Shown: positions 46,843 through 56,607, counted from the stretch's first letter. The stretch: 64,000 bases of DNA from Maribrevibacterium harenarium (GCF_006385675.1 NZ_VFRR01000004.1:62001-126000); one strand, 5' to 3'. Translations and numbers: made by a program. The notes: generated by a model not told the origin, from the letters alone.

Positions 46843-47676
46843 TTGGATCGCTATCAAGGGGTGGATTTACATACCCATTCGACGGCCTCAGATGGTCGCC
46901 TAACGCCGACAGAGTTAGTTGAGCTTGCCGAATCCCAAGGGGTGAGTTGGTTGGCATTGACAGATCACGATACATTGGCTGGATTAGAGGAAGCCCAAGG
47001 CGCTGCTTTGGGAAAGCTTAATTTAATCAATGGGGTTGAGCTTTCCGTGGCTTGGGGGAAGTTTCCTTTGCATATAGTGTTACTGGGCGATGTCCTAAAT
47101 CACAGCGGCGTGCAAAGCTGGGTGCAGCATAATCAGCTAGTCCGTTTACAGCGTGCCGAGCGCATTAACGTAATGCTACAAAAGCAGGGGTTGCCCGATT
47201 TACTGCCGCTGGCTCTGGAAAAAGCGTCCGGTGCTCAGTTGGGGCGGCCTCACTTTGCCCAAGCGATGGTCGAGCTGAGGTTGGTAAAAGATATGAATCG
47301 GGCATTCGATTTATACCTATCGAATAAACGCCTCGGAGCCCTGCGGGATGTGTGGCCCGATATAAACGAAGTGTTACCGACTCTAGCGGGAGTGGATGTC
47401 ATCTTGGCTCATCCCAAGCGCTATCCCTTAACGGCCACCAAGTTGCGTTCCTTGTTGGCAGATTTTAAGACGGCCGGGGGAACCGCAGTGGAAATCGTAT
47501 CTGGCAATGAAAGGCCGGAGCATGTGCGTTATATGGAGCGGTTGGCGCAGGACTTCGCTTTCCAAGTGTCGGTTGGCAGTGATTATCATGGCCCGTTTGG
47601 TCCTTGGAGCCAAGTGGGCAAATATACGCAAGTCAAATTAGATAACCTAGTACCCGTTTGGGAAAAATGGCAGTGA
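46843..47676 (+). CDS. rnm: PHP-domain exonuclease RNase AM (YciV/TrpH family)
   Basis: The 277 residues form a PHP metal-dependent phosphoesterase: DLHTHSTASDGRLTPTELVE, LALTDHDTLAGLEEA, the LGRPHFAQAMVE segment and VILAHPKRYPL, with SVGSDYHGPFGPW near the end. These histidines and aspartates are the metal ligands. In E. coli this enzyme matures rRNA 5' ends and acts on 3',5'-bisphosphates. The start is TTG 46843 with a weak CAGGA upstream. The yciO-type gene follows after 54 bases, an arrangement common in gammaproteobacteria. Confidence 0.9.
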   Translation: MDRYQGVDLHTHSTASDGRLTPTELVELAESQGVSWLALTDHDTLAGLEEAQGAALGKLNLINGVELSVAWGKFPLHIVLLGDVLNHSGVQSWVQHNQLVRLQRAERINVMLQKQGLPDLLPLALEKASGAQLGRPHFAQAMVELRLVKDMNRAFDLYLSNKRLGALRDVWPDINEVLPTLAGVDVILAHPKRYPLTATKLRSLLADFKTAGGTAVEIVSGNERPEHVRYMERLAQDFAFQVSVGSDYHGPFGPWSQVGKYTQVKLDNLVPVWEKWQ

Positions 47677-47730
47677 TAGTTTCTTATTAATGGTCTAGGT
47701 TCAAATACTATTTATTTTCGGGAGTCTCTT

Positions 47731-48354
47731 TTGAGTCAATTTTTTACAGTTCATCCAGAAACACCACAGAGTCGCTTGATCAAGCAAGCCGCACAAATGG
47801 TGAGAGAAGGAGCGGTAATTGCCTATCCTACAGATAGCGGCTATGCACTAGGGTGTCATTTGGGGGATAAGAAGGCGCTGGATCGTATCCGTATGATTCG
47901 TCGTTTAGATGACAAGCACAACTTCACGTTAGTGTGCCGAGATCTCTCGGAACTGTCCGTCTATGCGCGTTTCGATAATAGTATGTATCGTTTGCTAAAA
48001 CATAACACGCCGGGGCCTTACACTTTCATTTTTAACGCCACTTCTGAGGTTCCCCGTCGCTTGATGCATCCGAAACGGAAAACCATTGGTATCAGGGTGC
48101 CGGATAATGCGATTGCGCAAGCGCTGCTAGAAGAGCTCGGGGAGCCATTAATGAGTGTGTCCTTGATCTTGCCGGGTGAAACTGACCCGATGATGGATCC
48201 CTATGATATTCGCGATACCTTGCAGCATCAGCTTGATTTGGTCATTGATGGTGGTTTTTGTGGAATGCAACCGACAACGGTGGTGGCGATGGACTCAGAA
48301 GACATTTCAGTGCTGCGCGTAGGCAGCGGAGATCCGACGCCATTTAACCCTTGA
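47731..48354 (+). CDS. yciO: YciO, Sua5/YrdC-family protein
   Basis: The 207 residues match the YciO branch of the Sua5/YrdC fold: GAVIAYPTDSGYALGCHLGDKKALDRI, then DDKHNFTLVCRDLSELS, GPYTFIFNAT and KRKTIGIRVPDN. YrdC makes threonylcarbamoyl-AMP for tRNA t6A; YciO has the same pocket but a debated role. The start is TTG 47731 with CGGGAG upstream. It precedes rluB and follows RNase AM on the same strand. Confidence 0.9.
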   Translation: MSQFFTVHPETPQSRLIKQAAQMVREGAVIAYPTDSGYALGCHLGDKKALDRIRMIRRLDDKHNFTLVCRDLSELSVYARFDNSMYRLLKHNTPGPYTFIFNATSEVPRRLMHPKRKTIGIRVPDNAIAQALLEELGEPLMSVSLILPGETDPMMDPYDIRDTLQHQLDLVIDGGFCGMQPTTVVAMDSEDISVLRVGSGDPTPFNP

Positions 48355-48365
48355 ATCTGCTAGGA

Positions 48366-48395
48366 GGCCGCAATGAATAAGGTTATAATGCGGCC
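48366..48395 (+). promoter_or_regulatory. Inverted repeat with embedded -10 hexamer upstream of rluB
   Basis: GGCCGCA (48366-48372) and TGCGGCC (48389-48395) are perfect inverted repeats. They enclose an in-frame ATG at 48373 preceded by TAGGAGG, and overlap a consensus TATAAT at 48384-48389. No -35 is seen at the proper distance. The element could be an operator over the promoter or an RNA hairpin hiding the upstream start. Confidence 0.5.
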
Positions 48396-48471
48396 AATAT
48401 TTTGCCTACTAACAGGCGTCAAAAAAACAGATAAACAGGTTGCTGCGAAGCATTCCCCCAATGAGGTCGTA

Positions 48472-49374
48472 ATGGACGAAAAGTTACAAAAAGTGTTAGC
48501 AAGAGCGGGTGTGGGTTCTCGTCGTGAAATGGAGAATCGTATTCGCGATGGCCGCATCACCGTCAATGGTGAAGTCGCCAAACTGGGAGATCGCGTCTCT
48601 CCTAAAGATGAAATTCATTCAGATGGTGTTCTAGTAAATGCTAGCGAAGCCCTGGCATCATCTCGCCGAGTAATTATCTATAACAAACCTGAGGGTGAAG
48701 TCTGCACACGCAAGGACCCTGAGGGTCGTCCAACCGTGTTTGATCGCTTGCCGAAACTCAGAAATGGCCGCTGGATTGCCGTTGGTCGTCTGGATATCAA
48801 TACGTCGGGCTTGTTGTTATTCACTACCGATGGTGAACTTGCTAACCGTCTCATGCACCCATCTACCGAGATTGACCGCGAGTACTTGGTGCGAGTGATG
48901 GGGGCGGTAAATGATGAGCAGCTTGCTACTTTGAAAAAAGGGGTCCTGCTGGAAGATGGAATGGCCAAATTTACTGACATCGTTGATGGTGGTGGTGAAG
49001 GTATTAACCGTTGGTTCTATGTCTGCTTAATGGAAGGTCGCAACCGCGAAGTGCGTCGCTTGTGGGAATCTCAGGGCGTGAAAGTGAACCGACTAAAACG
49101 GGTGCGCTTTGGCCCAGTATTTTTGCCTTCAAAGGCCAAGGTTGGTCGTTGGGTAGAGATGGAAGACGACGAAGTAAATAGCTTGGCGGCTATGGTTGGT
49201 CTAAATACTCAACCATTACGTCAGCGTACCCAGCAGGAGCAGCAAGACTACAAACGTCAGCGGGCTAAAACCGGTGGCGCTAGACCGCGTAGTAAGAGCA
49301 AAGGGTTTGACTGGCAAACCTCGGATAAGCCAGAATTCAAACCACGCAAACCTGGCCGTCGCTCATTCCGATAG
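48472..49374 (+). CDS. rluB: 23S rRNA pseudouridine(2605) synthase RluB
   Basis: RluB converts U2605 of 23S rRNA to pseudouridine. I choose ATG 48472 (300 residues) because it gives [24 protein letters not shown], the usual S4-domain start, with GAGG upstream. An in-frame ATG at 48373 with an excellent Shine-Dalgarno would add 33 unconserved residues. The catalytic motif is [18 protein letters not shown]. The C-terminal tail is very basic ([18 protein letters not shown]), probably for rRNA binding. Confidence 0.94.
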   Translation: MDEKLQKVLARAGVGSRREMENRIRDGRITVNGEVAKLGDRVSPKDEIHSDGVLVNASEALASSRRVIIYNKPEGEVCTRKDPEGRPTVFDRLPKLRNGRWIAVGRLDINTSGLLLFTTDGELANRLMHPSTEIDREYLVRVMGAVNDEQLATLKKGVLLEDGMAKFTDIVDGGGEGINRWFYVCLMEGRNREVRRLWESQGVKVNRLKRVRFGPVFLPSKAKVGRWVEMEDDEVNSLAAMVGLNTQPLRQRTQQEQQDYKRQRAKTGGARPRSKSKGFDWQTSDKPEFKPRKPGRRSFR

Positions 49375-49404
49375 TCAAAATTACACTGCAATAAGGGAGA
49401 CAAT

Positions 49405-49866
49405 ATGGGACTGTTACGTTGGATTCTTGTAGCGATTATCGCGATGGGAATTGGTTTCTTCGTTTATGTCGATATGAATAGTGCTGTCCCAGATAACCTT
49501 GGTATGGTTGATGGGAGTTTTACTCCTTGTCCACCTACTCCCAATTGCGTGTCCTCCATGGCCCAAGCAGATGATGAACAACACTATGTTGAGCCTATTA
49601 TCTACCGTGGCAGCCTGCGTGAGACTCAGCTAAAGATTGAAGCGTATTTTCTCAATAGTGGTCACGCTAAGTTGCTAAATAGCCACTTGGGTTACGCCCA
49701 CTTTGAGATCACAACTCCGCTACTCGGCTTCAAAGATGATATAGAAATCTACTTGCCTGAGGCCGATCAAGTGGTTCATGTGCGCTCTGCGTCAAGGGTG
49801 GGGTACGATGACCTTGGCGAGAATCGCAAACGTCTTAGACAACTGCGAGAACTTCTAGTAGATTGA
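49405..49866 (+). CDS. DUF1499 family membrane-anchored protein
   Basis: The 153 residues start with one transmembrane helix (WILVAIIAMGIGFFVYV). The DUF1499 core follows: FTPCPPTPNCVSSMA with a conserved cysteine pair, then LKIEAYFLNSG, DDIEIYLPEADQVVHVRSASRVGYDDLGENRKRL. The family is widespread with no assigned function. It lies between rluB and the two-component genes on the same strand, 44 bases before the regulator. Confidence 0.85.
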   Translation: MGLLRWILVAIIAMGIGFFVYVDMNSAVPDNLGMVDGSFTPCPPTPNCVSSMAQADDEQHYVEPIIYRGSLRETQLKIEAYFLNSGHAKLLNSHLGYAHFEITTPLLGFKDDIEIYLPEADQVVHVRSASRVGYDDLGENRKRLRQLRELLVD

Positions 49867-49910
49867 ATCCAAAGCAAGTCAATAGCTTACCTGCAGGATG
49901 AGGATTAATA

Positions 49911-50630
49911 ATGAGCACCAATGAGCCACAATCAATCTTGATCGTAGAAGATGATGAACGTCTTGCTACGCTAACTCAGGAATACCTCCAAAAAAACGGT
50001 TTTACAGTCGGTGTCGAGCCAGATGGTCGTAATGCCATTTCTCGAATTATCAATGAACAACCTTCATTGGTTATCTTAGATCTAATGTTGCCTGGTGTTG
50101 ATGGCTTTACTGTTTGTCGTACCGTGCGTAACGAGTATAACGGCCCGATTCTGATGTTGACCGCCCGTAGTGACGATGTCGATCAGATACTTGGTCTTGA
50201 AATTGGTGCTGATGATTATGTCAGTAAACCTGCCAAGCCACGGGTTCTATTAGCACGGGTGCAGTCGTTATTGCGTCGCAGCACTATGGATGTGGACTTG
50301 TCTGCACCAGTGAGTGAAGTCGAGCAAACGCTCACCTTTGGTCCTTTGGTGGTTCATAATTCTCGCCGGGAAGCTTGGTTAGAGGGCAATGAGGTCGAGT
50401 TAACCAGTGCTGAGTTCGATTTGCTTTGGTTGCTTGCTAGTAATGCTGGTCGCATACTCAGCCGCGAAGAGATTTTTAGTGAATTACGTGGTATTAAATA
50501 CGATGGTCAAGATCGCTCCGTTGATGTTCGTATTTCTCGTATTCGCTCTAAAATTGGTGATGATCCGATACACCCTCGTCGTATTAAAACGATTCGTAGT
50601 AAAGGTTACCTGTTCGTTAAAGAGGTATAA
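49911..50630 (+). CDS. OmpR-family response regulator, RstA-like
   Basis: The 239 residues contain a receiver (IVEDDERLATL, LVILDLMLPGVDG, GADDYVSKPAKP) and an OmpR-type winged helix (VELTSAEFDLLWLLASNAGRIL, DVRISRIRSKIGDD, IRSKGYLF). The sequence around GPILMLTARSDDVDQILGLEIGADDY resembles RstA. It is followed by its sensor kinase after two bases. The signal is unknown; the symbol is withheld because orthology to rstA is only suggested. Confidence 0.93.
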   Translation: MSTNEPQSILIVEDDERLATLTQEYLQKNGFTVGVEPDGRNAISRIINEQPSLVILDLMLPGVDGFTVCRTVRNEYNGPILMLTARSDDVDQILGLEIGADDYVSKPAKPRVLLARVQSLLRRSTMDVDLSAPVSEVEQTLTFGPLVVHNSRREAWLEGNEVELTSAEFDLLWLLASNAGRILSREEIFSELRGIKYDGQDRSVDVRISRIRSKIGDDPIHPRRIKTIRSKGYLFVKEV

Positions 50631-50632
50631 AA

Positions 50633-52144
50633 ATGATAGGGGAAGTGTGGCGCCTGTATCGGCACATCATTATCGGCGGCGCTGCTATTCTCCTGTTGGT
50701 TTTCTCCTCACTGGCTTATCTTCAGCAAAAAACACTTTCACAATCTGTTGACTCCTCAGTGTGTGCAGATGTTTATTTATCTGCCGCTGTCCTGGCGTCT
50801 TCCCCAGATTTAATTGCCGATGTGTCTACCTATTCGCGTTATCACTGGCAGATCTTGTCTAGTATAGCGCCTGCTTTTGCTCAGAATTTCATAGGGGGGA
50901 CAGCTCCCCTACAATGGCAGGAATCCGCTCGTGGCGATATTAATATTCTTCATAATGGGACAGTGATTCTTTCTGGACAAGCAAATGTTCCTGCCCCATT
51001 GCTGCAACTTCCTTCGCTAATAGATCTGCTACGCCAGCAAGGCTTATGGCAAGGTCAACTTCAGGCATTTTTCGAGTCTGCCCCTTGCTTTAGTGTCGAG
51101 GTATTACCGACATTCGCAGATTCTACGCAAACGGTTATCGGTGTAGATGAACAGGGTGTATTGCAATTTATTGTTCCTCAAGAAGATCGGAGTGCTTTAT
51201 CGGTTTCAATGAGAACTGAAAATAACTCTATGTTATTTTCTGAAATGGCGCTTATCGTGATTTTGGCTGTTATTGGTATGTGCTTGTTAGTCTGGCGTGA
51301 ATTGCGGGTGTTAGACCGAAAGCGGCGTTATTTTGAAATTGTCACTCGGCAAATTGCCCGAGGTCGCAGTGGTTTGCCGAAAGGTATTGTAGATAGTAAT
51401 GGGGCGCTTAAGGAACTGGCTTACTCCTTTGATTCCATGTCTTCCCATATCCAGCGACTGCTTAAAGTGCAGCGTGAGATGATCAATGCGATTTCCCATG
51501 AGTTGAGAACGCCAATCGCTCGATTACGCTTTGGCTTGGAAGCCCTCAAAGATGATATCGATGAGAATGATCATGGCACTGTAATTGCCCTAGAGGGAGA
51601 TGTAGAAGAGCTGAATACCTTGGTGGACGAGGTTCTTACTTACGGTAAACTGGAAGAAGGCTCTTTGGCGTTAAATTTTGAAAGTACTAGCTTACGCCAG
51701 CTGCTTAACGGTGTGCTTGAGCACAACCAAAATTTACTCAAACACCTGACCGTCGATGTTCATCTAGATGACGATGATATTGTCAATGCCGACCCTCATC
51801 ACCTACATCGGGCGCTACAAAATTTGATTTTGAACGCTTCGAAGTATGCCAGCAGTAAGATTGTGATTACCTATACCAACGATGCGGAGCGTTGGCAGGT
51901 CGATATAGAAGACGATGGCCCCGGCATTCCTCCAGAAGATCGGGATAAGGTATTTATCCCATTTCAGCGCTTAGATAACTCCCGAACCCGAGCATCTGGC
52001 GGCTATGGTCTGGGCTTGGCCATCGTTCAGCGTATTGCTTTTTGGCATGGTGGTGCTGTATTGGTTGAAGAGAGCAGCATGGGCGGTGCCAAATTTAGTT
52101 TAATTTGGTCTCGCAGCCAGCATCAGAATAGTTTGTTAAGTTAG
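50633..52144 (+). CDS. Sensor histidine kinase partner, RstB-like
   Basis: The 503 residues have TM1 (IIIGGAAILLLVFSSLAYL), a periplasmic domain of about 160 residues, TM2 (EMALIVILAVIGMCLLVW) and a HAMP-like linker. The dimerisation helix has the phospho-accepting His in AISHELRTPIARLRFGLEAL, and the ATPase domain has ALQNLILNASKYA, EDDGPGIPPEDRDK and GGYGLGLAIVQRI. It is coupled to the regulator gene and converges on metR with two bases between the stops. Confidence 0.93.
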   Translation: MIGEVWRLYRHIIIGGAAILLLVFSSLAYLQQKTLSQSVDSSVCADVYLSAAVLASSPDLIADVSTYSRYHWQILSSIAPAFAQNFIGGTAPLQWQESARGDINILHNGTVILSGQANVPAPLLQLPSLIDLLRQQGLWQGQLQAFFESAPCFSVEVLPTFADSTQTVIGVDEQGVLQFIVPQEDRSALSVSMRTENNSMLFSEMALIVILAVIGMCLLVWRELRVLDRKRRYFEIVTRQIARGRSGLPKGIVDSNGALKELAYSFDSMSSHIQRLLKVQREMINAISHELRTPIARLRFGLEALKDDIDENDHGTVIALEGDVEELNTLVDEVLTYGKLEEGSLALNFESTSLRQLLNGVLEHNQNLLKHLTVDVHLDDDDIVNADPHHLHRALQNLILNASKYASSKIVITYTNDAERWQVDIEDDGPGIPPEDRDKVFIPFQRLDNSRTRASGGYGLGLAIVQRIAFWHGGAVLVEESSMGGAKFSLIWSRSQHQNSLLS

Positions 52145-52146
52145 AA

Positions 52147-53073
52147 CTACAGGTCTGGGGACAAAATCCCCCGCAAGTTTTTAAAGCATGTCTTACTAGC
52201 GGTATTGATTAAGTCTTCCATGTAGGCGTTATCCTTTTGATCTTTTCGGATGGCTAAATACAGTTTACACCATACGCCTTCCTCGCCAAGAGACTTAGTT
52301 AACACATATTGGCGGTTTGTATATTCGGTCATCGCCCAATTCGGCAGGCAGCACACACCACGGCCACTAGCGACCAGCTGCATCATCATTAAAGTAAGTT
52401 CACTATGACGAATGCGGGCCGGATTGACTCCTGCAGGGGTTAAAAAGTGTTTAAAAATATCGAGTCGCTCAGATTCAACTGGATAGGTGATCAGAGTTTC
52501 GTTGACAAAATCATCCGGTACTAGAAATTCTTTTTTGGCTAGAGGGTGATGTCGTGACAACGCCACTTGAGACTCGTACTGAAATAACGGGATGTACTCA
52601 ATATTAGGCAAGTCTTGTGGGTCCGATGTGACGACAAGATCCAAATCCCCCCGAGCTAGTGCAGGTAACGGCATAAAGCTGAAGGCTGTAGACAAATCCA
52701 GTTCTACGTCCGGCCAGTGCTCACGAAAGTGATCAATCGTTGGCATTAGCCATTCGTAGCAACTGTGGCATTCGATGGCAATGTGCAGTCGGCCGCTTTC
52801 GCCCTCGGCGAAGCGCTGAATATCCCGTTGTGCAGTGCGGAACGACAGTAACACGTCATCAGCGAGCTGTAGCAAGCGCAGTCCAGCGCTGGTGAACCGT
52901 ACGGGCTTGGTTTTGCGAATAAACAGCGGGCATCCCAGTTTTTCTTCTAAATCCTTGATTTGATGAGATAAAGCCGACTGTGTTAGATGAACTCGTTCCG
53001 CAGCTTCTACCAAACTGCCGGTTTCCCGTAGTGCGGTTAGCGTTTTGAGATGGCGTACTTCAATAATGCTCAT
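52147..53073 (-). CDS. metR: LysR-type regulator of methionine synthesis MetR
   Basis: MetR activates metE/metH-type genes with homocysteine as coregulator. The 308 residues begin IEVRHLKTLTALRETGSLVEAAERVHLTQSALSHQIKDLEEKLG, with KPVRFTSAGLRLLQLADDVL after it, the distinctive MetR signature. The effector domain is complete. No methionine-synthesis gene is adjacent; its 5' neighbour is argF, and an argF terminator lies in between. Confidence 0.9.
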   Translation of the reverse strand: MSIIEVRHLKTLTALRETGSLVEAAERVHLTQSALSHQIKDLEEKLGCPLFIRKTKPVRFTSAGLRLLQLADDVLLSFRTAQRDIQRFAEGESGRLHIAIECHSCYEWLMPTIDHFREHWPDVELDLSTAFSFMPLPALARGDLDLVVTSDPQDLPNIEYIPLFQYESQVALSRHHPLAKKEFLVPDDFVNETLITYPVESERLDIFKHFLTPAGVNPARIRHSELTLMMMQLVASGRGVCCLPNWAMTEYTNRQYVLTKSLGEEGVWCKLYLAIRKDQKDNAYMEDLINTASKTCFKNLRGILSPDL

Positions 53074-53113
53074 AAACTATACTTTTGGTTGAGTTTTATT
53101 CAGCTTGGAGGGC

Positions 53114-53157
53114 GAAAAAAAGCCCGCGGTTGGAACACTAGCCCAACTACGAGCTTT
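53114..53157 (-). terminator. Terminator after argF
   Basis: On the minus strand, arms AAAGCTCGTAGTTGG (from 53156) and CCAACCGCGGGCTTT (to 53119) form a 15-position stem with two mismatches, followed by a T run. It lies 14 bases past the argF stop and upstream of metR. Confidence 0.75.
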
Positions 53158-53169
53158 ACGAGGATTGTG

Positions 53170-54075
53170 CTAGTTACAGATCAAAAATTCAAGTAAGGCT
53201 TTTTGAGCGTGAAGTCGATTTTCTGCTTCATCCCAAACCACCGAGTCAGGATGATCAATCACCTCGGCAGTCACTTCCTCGCCTCGGTGAGCCGGTAGAC
53301 AATGCATGAAAAGGGCATCTTTATTAGCCAAATCCATCAATGCTTTGTTGACTTGGAAACCAGAAAAATCTCGCAGACGTTGCTGCTGCTCTTCTTCTTG
53401 TCCCATTGAAGCAAATACATCGGTCACCACTAAATCTGCACCCACTACTGCTTCTTGAGCACTATGAAGTACCGTCACGTTAGCTTGGTTTTCTGCCACT
53501 ATAGCGGGATTTGGCTCATAGCCTTTCGGGCAAGCTGCAACCAATTGGAAATTTAGCATGCTCGCGGCATTCATATAGGAATGGCACATGTTATTACCAT
53601 CGCCTACCCAAACCACCTTCTTGCCTTCAATGCTGCCACGGTGTTCTTGATAAGTCTGCATGTCGGCTAACAACTGACAAGGATGGTAATCATCCGTTAG
53701 GGCATTGATAACTGGGACACGAGAATTTGCCGCAAAGGTTTCAACAATGTCGTGTCCGAAAGTACGGATCATCACAGCGTCAACCATGCTGGAGATAACC
53801 CGAGCACTGTCTTCAACAGGTTCGCCACGACCTAATTGTGTGTCGCGTGGAGATAAGAACAAGGCATGTCCACCGAATTGCGCCATACCAGCTTCAAACG
53901 ATACGCGAGTTCGGGTTGATGATTTCTCAAAAATCATCGCCAGCACCTTATTTTTTAGTGGCTGGTAATCAGTCCCTGCCCGATGCATCGCCTTCAGCTC
54001 AGAGGCGCGGGAAATCAACTGTTTCAACTCCGAAGGTGACAAATCCTTCAGAGTAAGAAAATGTCTCGGCGACAC
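53170..54075 (-). CDS. argF: Ornithine carbamoyltransferase ArgF
   Basis: ArgF makes citrulline from ornithine and carbamoyl phosphate in arginine synthesis. The 301 residues contain the carbamoyl-phosphate motif [18 protein letters not shown], the [11 protein letters not shown] motif, a [14 protein letters not shown] region and the ornithine-binding [11 protein letters not shown]. Length is normal. It diverges from grxD across 200 bases, in which I found no convincing ArgR box pair. Confidence 0.97.
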   Translation of the reverse strand: MSPRHFLTLKDLSPSELKQLISRASELKAMHRAGTDYQPLKNKVLAMIFEKSSTRTRVSFEAGMAQFGGHALFLSPRDTQLGRGEPVEDSARVISSMVDAVMIRTFGHDIVETFAANSRVPVINALTDDYHPCQLLADMQTYQEHRGSIEGKKVVWVGDGNNMCHSYMNAASMLNFQLVAACPKGYEPNPAIVAENQANVTVLHSAQEAVVGADLVVTDVFASMGQEEEQQQRLRDFSGFQVNKALMDLANKDALFMHCLPAHRGEEVTAEVIDHPDSVVWDEAENRLHAQKALLEFLICN

Positions 54076-54275
54076 AATTTGCTCCTTTATTTACCTACTT
54101 ATTAAAAGGGAATCGAGCAATTTAATACAGAGGTCGCATTTAGTAAAGAGCATAATGTCAACAGAATTACGTTTTAGGGGTTGTAAAACTAAAGCCCGTC
54201 CACATAAACTTGGCATACGTTTTTGCGAACAAATTTGGCTGAAGATGCCAAACTACTTAATTTGAGGTTGATGCC

Positions 54276-54608
54276 GTGAGCAACACTATCGAGACTATTA
54301 AAGAGCAAATCTCCAACAATGCTATTTTGCTTTACATGAAGGGTACCCCCCGTATGCCACAGTGTGGTTTTTCTGCACAGGCAGTACAAGCATTGATGTC
54401 CTGTGGCGAGCGTTTTGCATTTGTGAACATTTTGGAAAACCCAGATATTCGCGCTGAGCTACCTAAATATGCTAACTGGCCAACTTTCCCACAACTCTGG
54501 GTGAAAGGTGAGTTAGTAGGTGGTTGTGACATTATTGTTGAAATGGCACAAAACGGTGAACTGCAGACATTGATCAACGAAGCAGCGGCTGATAGCGCTG
54601 AGTCTTGA
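54276..54608 (+). CDS. grxD: Monothiol glutaredoxin GrxD
   Basis: Grx4-type monothiol glutaredoxins carry iron-sulfur clusters bound with glutathione. The 110 residues have the CGFS active site (MPQCGFSAQAVQAL), the NWPTFPQLWVKGELVGGCDI segment with the cis-Pro and GG, and start at GTG 54276 with TGAGG upstream. The gene is monocistronic and ends with a strong terminator. Confidence 0.96.
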   Translation: MSNTIETIKEQISNNAILLYMKGTPRMPQCGFSAQAVQALMSCGERFAFVNILENPDIRAELPKYANWPTFPQLWVKGELVGGCDIIVEMAQNGELQTLINEAAADSAES

Positions 54609-54630
54609 TAGCAAGTCCATTTTGTAACTA

Positions 54631-54658
54631 AAAACGCGCCCCTTGTGGGCGCGTTTTT
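54631..54658. terminator. Bidirectional terminator after grxD
   Basis: AAAACGCGCCC and GGGCGCGTTTT form an 11-pair stem with a five-base loop, A- and T-flanked. It serves grxD on the plus strand and the LysR gene ending at 54670 on the minus strand. Confidence 0.9.
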
Positions 54659-54669
54659 GTTAGTGATAG

Positions 54670-55623
54670 CTAAAACTTGCTTTGCGATTTTAACTCGTTT
54701 GCCAATTCGATGACTTGCTTACGAAACCAAATATGGCTGGCATCGTGATGTAATAAAGGGCTCCAAATCATTTTTAATTCAATTGGAGGGATAGTAAACG
54801 GGGGTTCTAAAATCACTAGATTGGGATTTTTGCGGTTAATCATGGCAACTTTACGCGGTAACGTAGCGATAAGGTCTTGCTCTAGGGCCAAGTGCATCGC
54901 CGTATGGTAGCTACGGGTAAATACCCTAATGCTGCGTTTGCGTCCCTGTTGTTGTAGGGCTTCATCCACCCAGCCTAGCTTTTGCACATCCGTCGGGTCC
55001 ATGCCGACCCCAACACCAAAGCCCGTTTTACTTACCCAGATATGTTGTGCTTCTAAATAAGTATCAAGGGTAAAGTTTTGCGCCACCGGGTTCTCAGAAC
55101 TCATCATGCAGACAAAAGTATCATGCCAAACGCTTTTTTCATGAAAGGATTGCGGTAGCTCTTCAAAGCGGTTAATAGCCATATCAATTTTGCCGGCTTC
55201 AACATCATGAAAAGTCACGTCGCTTGGGGTCATGATGTCTAAGGTGATGCCGGGTGCGTTTTCCCGCAATCGCGTTAACAGTCTTGGAATGACAGTTGAG
55301 GCAGCATAGTCGCTGGCCATGATACGAAATACGCGAGTGGATGTGCGCTCGTTGAAGTCCGCCTCGGGCTGCAATGCTTCTTCTAGTTCCAGTAGTACTT
55401 TACGCACAATAGGCTGTAAACGCAGAGCTTTTTCAGTGGGTTTCATCCCCTCACTAGTGCGTACCAAGAGAGGATCACCGAGCAGGTCGCGCAAACGTTT
55501 AAGGCCGTTACTCATAGCAGGCTGAGTAATATTGAGCTTATTGGCTGAACGGGTGACATTGCATTCTCGCAATAGAACGTCCAAGTAAATCAAAAGGTTC
55601 AGATCAATCTTGTTAATATTCAT
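54670..55623 (-). CDS. LysR-type regulator, NodD/NahR-like subgroup
   Basis: The 317 residues from ATG 55623 begin MNINKIDLNLLIYLDVLLRE, with helix-turn-helix NVTRSANKLNITQPAMSNGLKRLRDLLGDPLLVRT. This wording is typical of the NodD/NahR/LinR subgroup. An upstream in-frame start at 55716 adds 31 unconserved residues and is rejected. The effector domain looks complete. The ligand cannot be read from sequence. It lies 111 bases downstream of another LysR gene on the same strand, so neither has an obvious divergent target. Confidence 0.85.
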   Translation of the reverse strand: MNINKIDLNLLIYLDVLLRECNVTRSANKLNITQPAMSNGLKRLRDLLGDPLLVRTSEGMKPTEKALRLQPIVRKVLLELEEALQPEADFNERTSTRVFRIMASDYAASTVIPRLLTRLRENAPGITLDIMTPSDVTFHDVEAGKIDMAINRFEELPQSFHEKSVWHDTFVCMMSSENPVAQNFTLDTYLEAQHIWVSKTGFGVGVGMDPTDVQKLGWVDEALQQQGRKRSIRVFTRSYHTAMHLALEQDLIATLPRKVAMINRKNPNLVILEPPFTIPPIELKMIWSPLLHHDASHIWFRKQVIELANELKSQSKF

Positions 55624-55734
55624 ATGTTTTATATGGTTTTGCTCAGCCCAAAATTCAATGAATGATTTTAGCTGCTGATGGTGAAAGTACAACCTTAAAG
55701 CTTGATGGTGAGACAAAAATTATTCGTGAAGGCG

Positions 55735-56607
55735 TTATCGTAATTCCCGAGCAAAGGCCAAGAACTGTGTCGCGCTATCGGTCAAAGCATTATTTCTAGG
55801 TTTTATTATTAACAGAGTGCGAGTCAGCTGTAATGGGGTTTGGTGATGTTTTATCAATCCCATGCGCAGCTCTTGTTGTAGGCTCAATTGGGATAAGCAG
55901 CCTAAGCCCAAGTTTTGTATCACCGCTTGTTTTACTGCTTCTATATGCGTCAGTGACAATGAAACCTTCACGTCTTGCACGCGGGCACCAAGGGCCTGTT
56001 CTAATAAAATGCGTGTTCCAGAGCCTGTTTCCCGCATCACCCACTCGGCTTTGAGCAGGTCATCAAGGTCGAGCGTATCGGCGATAGCGCTATGAGCAGC
56101 ACTAAATACCACGAGTTCATCTTGTTGCCACAGCTCAGCTTCTAGATCTGGGTGCTGGCAAAAACCTTCGATAAAGCCTATTTCCGCTTTACCATTGACC
56201 AAATCGCGAATCACTCCAGGTGTGTTGGAAATGCTGAGCTCGAAGTGAAGCTGAGGATGTCGTTGTCGAAATTCAGCGATCATCGCTGGCATAAGATAAT
56301 TGCCGATGGTCACGCTAGCGCTAATATGAAGCGTACCGGTCAGTTCTTCGGGAGAGAGTTGCGACTCTATATGATCGATTTGTTCTAATACTGCTCTGGC
56401 CTGAGGAAGTAGAGATCGTCCTTGCTCTGTGATTTGCAGGCGTTTGCCGTTTCGCGTAAACAGAGTTTTGTCTAGGAGGGATTCCAATTCCCTCAGGGCT
56501 TGTGATGCCGCTGGCTGGCTAATAGCCACTTGCTGGGCAGCGGCGGTAACTGACCCAGTTCTGGCTATGGCGACAAAAATTTGGAGTTGACGTAGGGTGA
56601 TCTTCAT
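55735..56607 (-). CDS. LysR-type regulator, CysB/YeiE-like N-terminus
   Basis: The 290 residues begin MKITLRQLQIFVAIARTGSV with helix-turn-helix TAAAQQVAISQPAASQALRELESLL. The effector part has GTLHISASVTIGNYLMPAMI and a GSGTRILLEQAL loop, common in the YeiE-like group. It lies 64 bases downstream of ldhA on the same strand and could be co-transcribed with it. The ligand is unknown. Confidence 0.85.
   Translation of the reverse strand: MKITLRQLQIFVAIARTGSVTAAAQQVAISQPAASQALRELESLLDKTLFTRNGKRLQITEQGRSLLPQARAVLEQIDHIESQLSPEELTGTLHISASVTIGNYLMPAMIAEFRQRHPQLHFELSISNTPGVIRDLVNGKAEIGFIEGFCQHPDLEAELWQQDELVVFSAAHSAIADTLDLDDLLKAEWVMRETGSGTRILLEQALGARVQDVKVSLSLTHIEAVKQAVIQNLGLGCLSQLSLQQELRMGLIKHHQTPLQLTRTLLIIKPRNNALTDSATQFLAFARELR

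Noticed and set aside
46734-46922. Small plus-strand frame between YciI and RNase AM
   Set aside because: Overlaps the RNase AM start in another frame and shows no coding character.
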